Origin: Chryseobacterium panacisoli
GTDB lineage: Bacteria; Bacteroidota; Bacteroidia; Flavobacteriales; Weeksellaceae
DNA length: 64,000 bases
NCBI RefSeq assembly: GCF_008274625.1
Contig: NZ_VTRU01000004.1
Coordinates: forward strand, 310,001 to 374,000
Reading direction: 5' to 3'
Below are positions 1 through 9,200 of this stretch, piece by piece (positions within the stretch are counted from its first letter, which is position 1; every line of letters begins with the position of its first letter). The notes beneath the pieces were generated by a model, which saw nothing but the letters and a program-made list of their open reading frames with translations, searched no databases and had not been told where the DNA came from. Both the position numbers and the translations under genes were made by a program.

Positions 1-168
1 GAAGGAGATGAAGCAGTTTTAAGTACGGCAAAAGATTTATCAGGAGTAGAGTTTTCTGTATTGGCAAGTTTAGCGGTTTTTGTGATTTTACTAGGTATTT
101 TCCCACAACCGGTAATCGACATGGTGAGTAGTTCGGTGAAGTTTATCTACCAATCAATGGTAAGTTAA
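1..168 (+). CDS. nuoM: NADH-quinone oxidoreductase subunit M, 3' end only
   Basis: An open frame runs from the first base of the window to TAA at 166-168 and encodes the last 55 residues of a membrane protein, with a hydrophobic segment around SVLASLAVFVILLGIFPQP. It ends 16 bases before nuoN, and in the complex I operon nuoM directly precedes nuoN. NuoM is one of the antiporter-like proton-pumping membrane subunits of complex I. The identification rests mainly on gene order plus this typical C-terminal helix; the 5' part lies outside the window. Confidence 0.8.
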   Translation, partial: EGDEAVLSTAKDLSGVEFSVLASLAVFVILLGIFPQPVIDMVSSSVKFIYQSMVS

Positions 169-184
169 TTTGATATTTTAAGAA

Positions 185-1564
185 ATGAGTGTTTTAATTA
201 TTGTTTTCCTAACGGCAGTTATTGCGTTATTTTCAGGAGTTTTTGAACAAGGAAAATTCGCAAGATACATTGGGATTTTGGGATTAATCATTGCATTGTA
301 TGTAAGTTTTATGCCGGAATGTTCGTTCTTCGACCATTACAAGCATATGTACGAATACAGTGGCAATACCGCATTATTCACTAAAATATCAATCGTAACA
401 ACTTTATTGTTATTCTTCCTGGGAGGTTTTGCGTTCAGCAACCACAGAAGCCACCAGTCAGAATTATATGCATTGATGCTATTTGCATTATGCGGAGGGA
501 TTATCCTTTTCGGATATCAGAACTTGGTGACGATGTTCTTAGGTATTGAGATTCTTTCTATTCCATTATATGTAATGGCTGGAGCTAACAAAACTGATCT
601 TAGATCCAACGAAGCTTCTATTAAATATTTCCTTATGGGTGCATTTGCAACAGGTTTCTTACTGTTCGGGATTGCGTTCATCTATGGAAGTGCAGGAAGT
701 TTTGACCTGTACAAGATTCATGATTTCGGAGTAGCTAATTCTGGGAATGTAATGTTCATCTTAGGAGTATTACTGATTCTTTGTGCATTGGCATTCAAAG
801 TCGCTTTGGCACCTTTCCATATGTGGAGTCCTGATGTATATGCAGGTTCTCCTTCATTAATCACAGCTTTCATGGCAAGTGTGGTAAAGATCTCCGGATT
901 CTTTGCGTTATTCAGACTGATGACTCTGGGTTTCACTGGAGTTACCCACGAATGGATCAACGTTTTAGGAGTATTCTTAATCATTACTTTACTTTTGGCA
1001 AACGTTATGGGTCTTGCTCAGACGAACGCAAAAAGAATGTTGGCTTATTCTTCAGTTTCCCACGCAGGATATATCGGGTTGGTATTCTTCGGAATGACAA
1101 GCCTTTCTACTTATAACCTTGCCTTTTATTTATTTGCTTATTCTTTATCTACCGTAGGTGTTTTCATGTGTCTGATCTGGGTAGAGAAATTAAAGAGAGA
1201 AACTTCTTTCGGAGCATTTAAAGGATTGGCGAAAACTGAACCTTTATTAGCAACAGCAGCAACGATCTCTATGCTTTCAATGGCAGGAGTTCCTTTAACA
1301 GCTGGTTTCATGGGGAAATTTGCTTTATTCTCCCAGGCTATGAACGGTGCAGCTTTCTTAGTATTGGTAGCTGTATTGGGTTCTGCCCTGTCTATCGCTT
1401 ACTATTTAAGACTGATTATCGCAATGTTCTTCTTTAAAGAATCAACATTCAAATCATCAGAAAAAGTAACCCTTACTTATAATATCATCGCAGGAGTTAT
1501 TATTGTTTTGATCGTCATCCTTGGAGTTTTCCCGGATTTGTTTGCAAGAATGTTCGGATTGTAA
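185..1564 (+). CDS. nuoN: NADH-quinone oxidoreductase subunit N
   Basis: This 459-residue polytopic membrane protein is an antiporter-like proton-pumping subunit of respiratory complex I (type I NADH dehydrogenase), acting in the inner membrane. It has about 14 hydrophobic segments. The region around residues 200-225 (ALAFKVALAPFHMWSPDVYA) carries the conserved Lys and the HxWxPDVY signature of the NuoL/M/N family, and a second signature follows at AYSSVSHAGY. The length is normal for NuoN. The ATG lies 16 bases after the preceding nuoM stop, as expected for the last gene of a nuo operon, and a strong hairpin terminator follows at 1585-1614. Confidence is high. Confidence 0.96.
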   Translation: MSVLIIVFLTAVIALFSGVFEQGKFARYIGILGLIIALYVSFMPECSFFDHYKHMYEYSGNTALFTKISIVTTLLLFFLGGFAFSNHRSHQSELYALMLFALCGGIILFGYQNLVTMFLGIEILSIPLYVMAGANKTDLRSNEASIKYFLMGAFATGFLLFGIAFIYGSAGSFDLYKIHDFGVANSGNVMFILGVLLILCALAFKVALAPFHMWSPDVYAGSPSLITAFMASVVKISGFFALFRLMTLGFTGVTHEWINVLGVFLIITLLLANVMGLAQTNAKRMLAYSSVSHAGYIGLVFFGMTSLSTYNLAFYLFAYSLSTVGVFMCLIWVEKLKRETSFGAFKGLAKTEPLLATAATISMLSMAGVPLTAGFMGKFALFSQAMNGAAFLVLVAVLGSALSIAYYLRLIIAMFFFKESTFKSSEKVTLTYNIIAGVIIVLIVILGVFPDLFARMFGL

Positions 1565-1584
1565 AATCAGAATTTTAAAATATT

Positions 1585-1614
1585 AAAAGCACAACTTTTC
1601 AGTTGTGCTTTTTT
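1585..1614 (+). terminator. Rho-independent terminator after nuoN
   Basis: AAAAGCACAAC at 1585-1595 pairs with GTTGTGCTTTT from 1602, leaving a short loop, and a T-run follows to 1614. It lies 20 bases after the nuoN stop and closes the nuo operon. Confidence 0.85.
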
Positions 1615-1778
1615 AATGATTAATAATCCCCGCTATCTGTCTTTCCAAAAAACAATAAAGAATTACAATATACGTTGCAGAAAATCCCAAATCACCTGTA
1701 AATTATATACAATAAAATAAAATTTCCAGACTAACAATATTCTGCTTTTTTCATAACTTTACTCTAAATTTTCAGCTC

Positions 1779-4091
1779 TTGTCTAATCTCTATAAAAAAG
1801 ACTCTCCTTTTCAGGTTTATATATCATTCAAAAAATATTTGGATGTTCTGGAGCATATCCGGTATAATGACAGATTAGAGTATAGAGTCAACTATGCAGA
1901 ATCTTTGATCGAGAGCACCACAAATTTTAAAGAGCTTAAAGAAGGTTTTCAGGACACTGCTTTTCTTGAACAACATGAAGACCTCATCAGACTGCTTCTT
2001 GCTGATCTTTTCCCGACAGGTCTTACCAGAAATGAAATAAAAGCAGCCAGTATCCCTCTTTCCAACATCACATTCAATTATACCGAAAGATTTAAAGATA
2101 TTCTTAAAGATGCCGGAAAAGACTTTGAAATAGAACTCAGAAACATTACAGACAATGAGTTCTATGTATTCTGCTGCTGCCTGATTCTTCAGAGCTACTT
2201 CAAAAAAGATATTAAAAGTACTATCCCATTCTATTATGATATTCCCAATAAACAGGGAATCATGAAGCATTATAAGATTACGGTCAATTCAGATTTCACG
2301 GAAATTATCCCTACAGAAGAAGCTAAAATTCCATCTGATGATGTGTTGGATATGCTTTTGGAAAACCTGGATGATTTTAAGTTGTGGAAAAAGTATTTCC
2401 CTTCAGAATCCTGGATATTAAAAGGCTTCACTATCATTTCATTAGTAGACTGTACCTCAGAGGTGGCACTTTCTGATCTGAAATCAAGCATGATAGAGAT
2501 TGATCCTGAAGATTTGAATCCCAATGAAAATCTGACGGAAATTTTCAAATCCTATTTTGATGTTTCGGAGCTCAGCTTCGGACTGATGACTTTTAATAAA
2601 AAGGAACAGAAACTGGACAAACTTCCCATTTACGACAGCCTTCTGACCAATCATATCCTTGATTTCTGGATTAACGCTTTCGACGAAGATACCCGTAAGA
2701 GTACGTTTAATAATTTAAATCACAATTCAAAACCTGTGGTTGTTTCCAATGTAAACAATCTGGATGAAAATGTAAAGCAGCTTCCTTCCTTTAGTATTTT
2801 AAAGGACAATAATGTCAACAGTTTCATGGTAATTCCTATCATGAAAGATGGAGAACTTCTTGCTATCATGGAGTTTACCTCTCCTGTTGCCGGAAGTTTT
2901 AATGGTTTAAAACTTAAAAAACTGGAGTTTTTCACTGATATGGTTCTTTTCTCTCTGAACAGATTCTACTTTGAGAAAAACTATCAGATAGAAGCTATTA
3001 TCCAACGTGAATATACGACCATCCACGACAGTGTGGTGTGGAAATTCAGAAACGAGGCTGAGAAATATTTCACAGCATCTCTTGGTAAGAAAATATATAC
3101 ATTAAAACAGATTGCTTTTAAAAACCTTACTCCGCTGTTTGGTGTTTCGGATATCCGTTCTTCTTCCGAAAAACGTTTTAATCTGATGCTGCAGGATCTT
3201 AATCAACAGATCGAATGGCTGAATGAAATTTTAATACTCACCAATTCTGATTCAGAAAAATTTGTACTGGCACTGGATGTTTTTGAAAATGAAATCAACA
3301 ATGAGATCAAAGCAGATACAGAACAACGTTTTCAGAGATTATTAAGGGAAGAAATTCATCCTTTTTTACAGGGAAAACTGGAAATAAGAACCTCCAGAGA
3401 AATAAAGGCAAAAATTAAAGACTATTTTTCACACATCTTCACCTCTACGGATCTGTTTTACCACCACAGGAAAAACCTTGATGATTCTATCACCCTGGTC
3501 AACCGAAAACTGGCAGATATGCTGGACGAAAGCCAGGTAAAAGCACAGGAAATTTTCCCACACTACTACGAAAGATTTAAATCTGATGGTGTAGAGCACA
3601 ATCTTTACATTGGGACAACCATTGCCCCTGAGCTTCATTATACTTCAAAAGTAGTCCACAAACTGAGATACTGGCAGCTGAAAACCATTTGTAAAATGGA
3701 ACTTGAATTTCAGTCGTTCAAAAAATATCTTCCCATACCGTTGGATATTGCATCACTGATTTTTGTGTACAATGAAAAAATAGACATCCGTTTCAGAATG
3801 GATGAAAAACGTTTTGATGTGGACGGAGCCTACAATTCCTATTACGAAATCATCAAAAAACGTCTGGATAAAGCCCATGTGAAAGATTCTTCAGAGCGCA
3901 TCACCGCTCCCGGAAAAATCACCATCGTCTATTTCGGAATGGAAAACCAAAAAGAATATCTTGATTATATTTCCAAACTTCAGAAAAAAGGAGTATTACA
4001 GAATGACGTGGAATTTTTAAGGGTAGAAGATCTTCAGGGAATTACAGGATTGTTAGCGCTGAGGGTTTCTTTTACACTTCCACAGGAATAG
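1779..4091 (+). CDS. Large GAF-domain-like protein of unknown role
   Basis: This is a 770-residue soluble protein without signal peptide or membrane segment. The middle part, roughly residues 255-410 (FGLMTFNKKEQ to FFTDMVLFSLNRF), has the alternating strand/helix pattern of a GAF sensor domain, including an SFMVIPIMKDGELLAIMEF strand pair. The rest is mostly helical and I do not recognise it. No kinase, cyclase or GGDEF output domain is visible. The start is a TTG at 1779; no better in-frame ATG exists before the conserved-looking N-terminus. The gene stands alone between the nuo terminator and a convergent bestrophin gene. The GAF assignment is moderate; the ligand and function are unknown. 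Confidence 0.7.
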   Translation: MSNLYKKDSPFQVYISFKKYLDVLEHIRYNDRLEYRVNYAESLIESTTNFKELKEGFQDTAFLEQHEDLIRLLLADLFPTGLTRNEIKAASIPLSNITFNYTERFKDILKDAGKDFEIELRNITDNEFYVFCCCLILQSYFKKDIKSTIPFYYDIPNKQGIMKHYKITVNSDFTEIIPTEEAKIPSDDVLDMLLENLDDFKLWKKYFPSESWILKGFTIISLVDCTSEVALSDLKSSMIEIDPEDLNPNENLTEIFKSYFDVSELSFGLMTFNKKEQKLDKLPIYDSLLTNHILDFWINAFDEDTRKSTFNNLNHNSKPVVVSNVNNLDENVKQLPSFSILKDNNVNSFMVIPIMKDGELLAIMEFTSPVAGSFNGLKLKKLEFFTDMVLFSLNRFYFEKNYQIEAIIQREYTTIHDSVVWKFRNEAEKYFTASLGKKIYTLKQIAFKNLTPLFGVSDIRSSSEKRFNLMLQDLNQQIEWLNEILILTNSDSEKFVLALDVFENEINNEIKADTEQRFQRLLREEIHPFLQGKLEIRTSREIKAKIKDYFSHIFTSTDLFYHHRKNLDDSITLVNRKLADMLDESQVKAQEIFPHYYERFKSDGVEHNLYIGTTIAPELHYTSKVVHKLRYWQLKTICKMELEFQSFKKYLPIPLDIASLIFVYNEKIDIRFRMDEKRFDVDGAYNSYYEIIKKRLDKAHVKDSSERITAPGKITIVYFGMENQKEYLDYISKLQKKGVLQNDVEFLRVEDLQGITGLLALRVSFTLPQE

Positions 4092-4098
4092 AAATTAT

Positions 4099-5022
4099 TT
4101 AATCTATAAAATAAGCATCCGGTTTCTTCAATTCGCCTTGGGGAATTCTAGCCTGCTCAAAAATAGAAAATTCAATAGTACGGCAGATACTGTTCAGCGC
4201 AAGGTCATTTTCTTCCTCACCAAAAGGCTCACCAATCTCCTGAATAATGGCATCAAGGGCGATAAAGGTATAACTGATCAGCAAAACAATTAAAGGCATC
4301 ATCCAGCCCAAAGAATCTACCAGTCCGAAAGGAAGCCAGAAGCAGTACAGATATACAGTACGATGCAGAAGAACACTGTAGGCAAATGGTAACGGAGTAT
4401 TATAAATTCTCTCACACCCTCCGGAAATATTAGAAAACTGATTCAGCTGATGGTCCATAGAGGTCATCACAATAGTATCAATATTTCCTTTTTTATTCTG
4501 TTCGTTCAGCCAGTCTGCAATGAACCCAAGGATAATACTGGGAATAAATTTTTTATTCTTCACCTGTTCCAGTTGTTCAGGAGAAAGAAGTCTCTCAAGA
4601 TGCTCTGTTCCGGATTTATCTCTCAGCTGAAAGTTCAGCGACCAGGAAAATGCAGAGATGAGCTTAATGATTTTCTGTTTTTCTTCTTTGGCTGCAGGAG
4701 ATGAATCGTTCACTAATGATAAAATCTGTCTCGTTAAAGATCTGGTTTCAATCACAAGCAGTCCCCAAAGTTTCCGTCCTTCCCAGAAACGGTCATAGCT
4801 TGCAGAATTACAGAACCCCATAAATATAGCAAGAGCCAGCCCTATCAATGTAAAAATCGTAGGGTTCAGATGTACTTTATAATCAAAGATTCTCCCTTTA
4901 AAAATGTAGATAGCCAAGGAAAACAGCGTGATGATACTAAGCTGAACAACAATTTTCTTTAATACAGAGCCTCTCCATATAAATAACATTTTCAGCCAAT
5001 TCGTTCGCTGTCTGACTATCAT
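4099..5022 (-). CDS. Bestrophin-family ion channel
   Basis: This 307-residue membrane protein matches the bacterial bestrophin (formerly UPF0187) family, pentameric anion or cation channels of the inner membrane. The N-terminus (RQRTNWLKMLFIWRGSVL), the first helices, and the motif FMGFCNSASYDRFWEGRKLWG at residues about 68-88 are typical; the Asn/Arg/Trp-rich stretch lines the pore in known structures. A second block near the C-terminus (LIVLLISYTFIALDAIIQEIGEPFG) includes the acidic pattern conserved in the family. It is convergent with the GAF gene (7 bases between stops) and lies 19 bases after the start of the HD gene's 3' end on the same strand, so it may be the second gene of a two-gene transcript. 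The transported ion is not deducible. Confidence 0.88.
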   Translation of the reverse strand: MIVRQRTNWLKMLFIWRGSVLKKIVVQLSIITLFSLAIYIFKGRIFDYKVHLNPTIFTLIGLALAIFMGFCNSASYDRFWEGRKLWGLLVIETRSLTRQILSLVNDSSPAAKEEKQKIIKLISAFSWSLNFQLRDKSGTEHLERLLSPEQLEQVKNKKFIPSIILGFIADWLNEQNKKGNIDTIVMTSMDHQLNQFSNISGGCERIYNTPLPFAYSVLLHRTVYLYCFWLPFGLVDSLGWMMPLIVLLISYTFIALDAIIQEIGEPFGEEENDLALNSICRTIEFSIFEQARIPQGELKKPDAYFID

Positions 5023-5041
5023 TTGTGTGTTTATTGTTTAA

Positions 5042-6217
5042 TTAAAGACTAAGAAAAGCAAATCCAAAAGACAGCACAGAAATTATAATCCCTGCCATAA
5101 AGACCTTATAAGTGATAGATAAAAGCTTATATTTCCGATCAAGTACCTTTCCAAGATAATACAGATCTTTTACCATAGAATCATAAATATAATCTCTGTC
5201 TTTGATCAGATCTTTCATCGCATTGTGGTAATCATCAAATAGCATTTGGTGAAAATTTCCAAAGAAAAGCAGATTCACTTTTCTGTTGGCAATATCATTA
5301 GCAGTGAAGGTTGTTTTGGTAACATTGGGCTTGGTAGACAATATTGCAAAGACAATCGTCAGTACGCTGGATAATAGCAGAATGAAACTTGGAAGGATTA
5401 GATGGGCATTCTTCGGGGTATCCAGCTTGGGAACCAGTACAGAAAGACAAACCGAAATAATCACGGCATTTACAGATAAAAGGATATTGGCTTTGCTGTC
5501 TGCAATGTCGCTCAGTCTTGTATGGTTGTTAAGCGTCACTCTGAACAATGTATCTACACTTCTGTCAGATTTTTCTTTATCCTTTTTACCTTCTGAATTT
5601 TCCTTTTTTTCCTCTTTTTTCTCTTCTTCTTTTTCCAGCTTCTTTTCGATCTTTTTAATGTTCTTCTTTTTCAGAGGCTCCCAGTTTTCTTTAGCATAAT
5701 CCGTATAAAAAGTATGCTTATTTTTCAGCATATCCAGATTTCCGGCATTCCATTCTTCATTAGAGAAACATCTTACATTCGTCAGTTCCCATTCTTTTCT
5801 TAAAGCATCGGAAATATCATTATAGTCATGGCCTGCAAAATGACTGAAATCTGCATCTTTTACAATTTTTTCCAGTAAATTCTGAGGTTCATAATGTATT
5901 TTCGTAGCCAGAATCAGTTTTTCTACATCCGCAATATAATTTTCCGGATAATTTTCCTCCTGTAAAAAGGCTTTCATCAGTTCCACGCTCCTTTCTTCGT
6001 GGTTCAGGGCACACTCTATATACCCGGTATCATGAAACCATAATGCTACGAGTACTTTCTCCTGATCCTCTTCAGAGACAGGAGTATTTTTCATGATTTC
6101 CTCAGCCTTATTAACCGTATAGGCAGTATGGATAAAATTATGATAAAAATATACTGAAGATAACTTATCTTTGAATAAGATTTCAACATAATTTTTAGCT
6201 TTTTGTAGAATGCTCAT
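5042..6217 (-). CDS. HD-domain phosphohydrolase fused to a Pycsar-effector-like (DUF5706) membrane domain
   Basis: This 391-residue protein has two domains. Residues 1-180 form an HD-type metal-dependent phosphohydrolase: H26/H30, the HD pair H62-D63 (WFHDTGY), H73 and the later D121/D123 fit the metal-binding pattern. Residues about 183-218 are a very Lys/Glu-rich linker, probably helical. Residues 222-391 carry the sequence LSDIADSKANILLSVNAVI and three membrane segments (about 244-262, 274-294, 370-390), which resembles the DUF5706/PycTM domain found as a membrane-acting effector in Pycsar anti-phage systems. No uridylate or other nucleotide cyclase is next to it. The substrate of the HD domain is unknown; a cyclic or other nucleotide is an inference. 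It probably forms a transcript with the bestrophin gene downstream. Confidence 0.8.
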   Translation of the reverse strand: MSILQKAKNYVEILFKDKLSSVYFYHNFIHTAYTVNKAEEIMKNTPVSEEDQEKVLVALWFHDTGYIECALNHEERSVELMKAFLQEENYPENYIADVEKLILATKIHYEPQNLLEKIVKDADFSHFAGHDYNDISDALRKEWELTNVRCFSNEEWNAGNLDMLKNKHTFYTDYAKENWEPLKKKNIKKIEKKLEKEEEKKEEKKENSEGKKDKEKSDRSVDTLFRVTLNNHTRLSDIADSKANILLSVNAVIISVCLSVLVPKLDTPKNAHLILPSFILLLSSVLTIVFAILSTKPNVTKTTFTANDIANRKVNLLFFGNFHQMLFDDYHNAMKDLIKDRDYIYDSMVKDLYYLGKVLDRKYKLLSITYKVFMAGIIISVLSFGFAFLSL

Positions 6218-6243
6218 TCCTGAAATTTTGTTAATGTAAATTT

Positions 6244-9200
6244 ATGAATTTATCCTTTAAAACTCATCTAAAAAATACTTCTATTGTTCTTCGAACTGTA
6301 ATGTCCGCAGGAGTCCTTTATTCCTGTGCTACCTATAACGTACAAAAGGGCAAAAACTTATTTGAAGTAAAAGATTCTGAGATAAAATCTGAAAATGATT
6401 TTAAACTTTTTCTGATTGGAGATGCAGGAAACGCAGATGAACCTCAGGCGCAAAAAACACTGAGTTTACTGAAAAGCAAACTGGATTCTGCCGACAGCAA
6501 CTCTATGCTGATCTTTTTGGGAGACAATATCTATCCTAACGGGATGCCTAAAGAAACAGATAAAGAATATGCTTCAGCGAAAGAAAAACTGGAAAATCAG
6601 CTTGCCATAACCAAGAATTTCAAGGGAAAAACATTGGTAATTCCAGGAAATCACGATTGGTACAACGGACTGGAAGGATTGAACACCCAGGAAGGACTGG
6701 TAAAAACATACCTTAACGACAAGAAAGCCTTTCTGCCTAAAAACGGATGCCCTATTGATGATATCAACGTTTCTAAAGACATTAAGCTTATTGCGGTTGA
6801 TACAGAATGGGTTATTGCCAACTGGGACAATTACCCGGGAATCAATAAAAACTGTAATATCAAAACCCGTGAGGATTTTTTCACAGAATTTAAAGATCTG
6901 ATCATTAAAAATCAGGGTAAAAAAATTATTATTGCTTTACACCACCCCATTATAAGCAGTGGAACTCATGCAGGCTTTAATTCTGCAAAATCACATCTTT
7001 TTCCTTTAAAAAGTAAGGTTCCTGTTCCCGGGGTTGCAAGTTTAATCAATATCTTAAGAAGTTCTTCCGGAGCCAGCCCTGAAGACATCAATAACCAGCA
7101 TTATGCAGATCTCGCCAACAGGCTGAAAAGCATCGTTCAGGATAATGAAAATATTATTTTCGTTTCCGGGCATGATCATAATCTTCAATACCACGAAGAC
7201 GGAAACTTAAGACAAATCATCAGTGGTGCAGGTTCTAAGACAGACCCCTCTACCATTATAGAAAAAACAGATTTTTCTTACGGAGGAAGTGGTTTTGCTG
7301 TTTTGAATTTCAGGAAAGACGAAAGTACAGATGTTGAGTATTTTTCTACAAAAGATGCACAGCTTCAAAAACTGACTCATATTTCAGTAATTTCCAAACC
7401 TGACGTATTTGTCAATAATTTTCCCAATTCTTTTCCACAGACCTTTTCCTCAACTATCTACCCGGTACAGCTTACTCAAAAAAGAAAATTTTACCGCTGG
7501 CTTTGGGGAGATCATTACAGAAGCTATTACGGAATTCCGATTGAAGCGCCAACAGCCAATCTTTCAGAGTTAAACGGCGGCTATATTCCTTTCAGAGAAG
7601 GTGGCGGAAACCAGTCCAACAGCTTACGCCTGAAATCAGCGGACGGCCAGGAATTTGTGATGCGTGGAGTGAAAAAAAGTGCCATCCGTTTTCTTAACAA
7701 TATGGCTTTCCAGAAAAGTACATTAGGAGAAGAGCTTGCAGATACATTCCCTGAAAAATTCTTATTGGATTTTTATACTACCAATCATCCTTTTACTCCG
7801 TTTACCATTGGAAATATGTCTGAGAAACTGAATATTTTCCACAGTAATCCAAAACTTTATTATATTCCTAAACAACAAGCTTTGGGGAGATATAATGAGA
7901 ATTACGGAGATGAAATGTATATGATTGAAGAACGTTTTTCTTCTGACCCTAAAACATTGGCTTATCTCAACAACGCAAAAGATATCGTTTCTACAGATGA
8001 TGTATTAAAGAACCTCAGCAAAAGCAATAAATATTCTGTTGACAGGGAATCCTACATCAGAGCAAGATTATTTGACATGCTTATCGGTGACTGGGACAGA
8101 CATTCGGATCAATGGAAATGGGCAGAATATGAAGAGGGTGACAAAGTAGTTTATAAGCCTATCCCTAAAGACAGAGATCAGGCATTCAGTAAGTATGACG
8201 GAGCTGCATTTAAGCTAATTATGAATGTTCCGGCAATCCGCCATATGAAAACCTTTACAGAAGATATCAGCAGTGTAAAGTGGCTTGCTATGGAACCCTA
8301 CCCGATGGATCTGGTCTTTTTAAAAGGAGCTGATCAGACGGAATGGGAAACCCAGGCAAAATATATTCAGGAACATCTTACTGATGCTGATATTGATGAT
8401 GCTTTCCATAATCTTCCGAAGGAAGTACAGGACGATACCATTGCTGAAATTCAGAGAAAACTGAAAGTGAGAAAAACAAAACTTCAGAACTATGCCGCTC
8501 AGTACTATGATGTGCTGCAGAAAAAAGTACCTCTGGCAGGAACTGTAAATCCTGATAAGTTTGTCATCACCAAAAATGGACATTCGGTACTTGTACAGCA
8601 ATATAAACTAGGCAAGAATAAAGATCAGAATGAACTCGTTTTCGAAAAAACCTATCATGATTCAAAGACAAAAGAACTGTGGATCTACGGACTGGAAGAT
8701 GATGATATCTATGAAGTAACAGGAACCGGAAATCCCAAAATGAATATCAGACTGATTGGCGGATATAATCATGATACTTATAATGTTGCTGATGGAAGAA
8801 AAGTGAAGATTTATGACTTTAAATCTCAGAAGAATACCTATAACGCCGGTAATGCAACTAAAAATATCACTGATGATTATGACATCAACAGCTATAATTA
8901 TAAACACCCGAAATACAATTCCGTTGCAGGATATCCAAATCTGGACTACAATCCGGATGACGGTGTCATTGTAGGTGTTCTGGCCAATTATACGGTTAAT
9001 AACTTCATTCGCGATCCTTATACCCAAAAACACAGCTTAAAAGCTAACTTTTATACTGCTACTGCAGGATTCAGTCTTACCTATAAAGGGATATTTAAAA
9101 AGGCAATCTCAGGTTGGGATTTAAATCTGGATGCATTTTATACAACTCCAAGGTTTTCTCAAAACTTCTTCGGGCTTTCCAATGAAAGTGAATATGACAA

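Noticed and set aside
5042..6217. A complete Pycsar anti-phage system
   Set aside because: No nucleotide cyclase gene is adjacent and the neighbours are housekeeping or channel genes, so only an effector-like domain is claimed.
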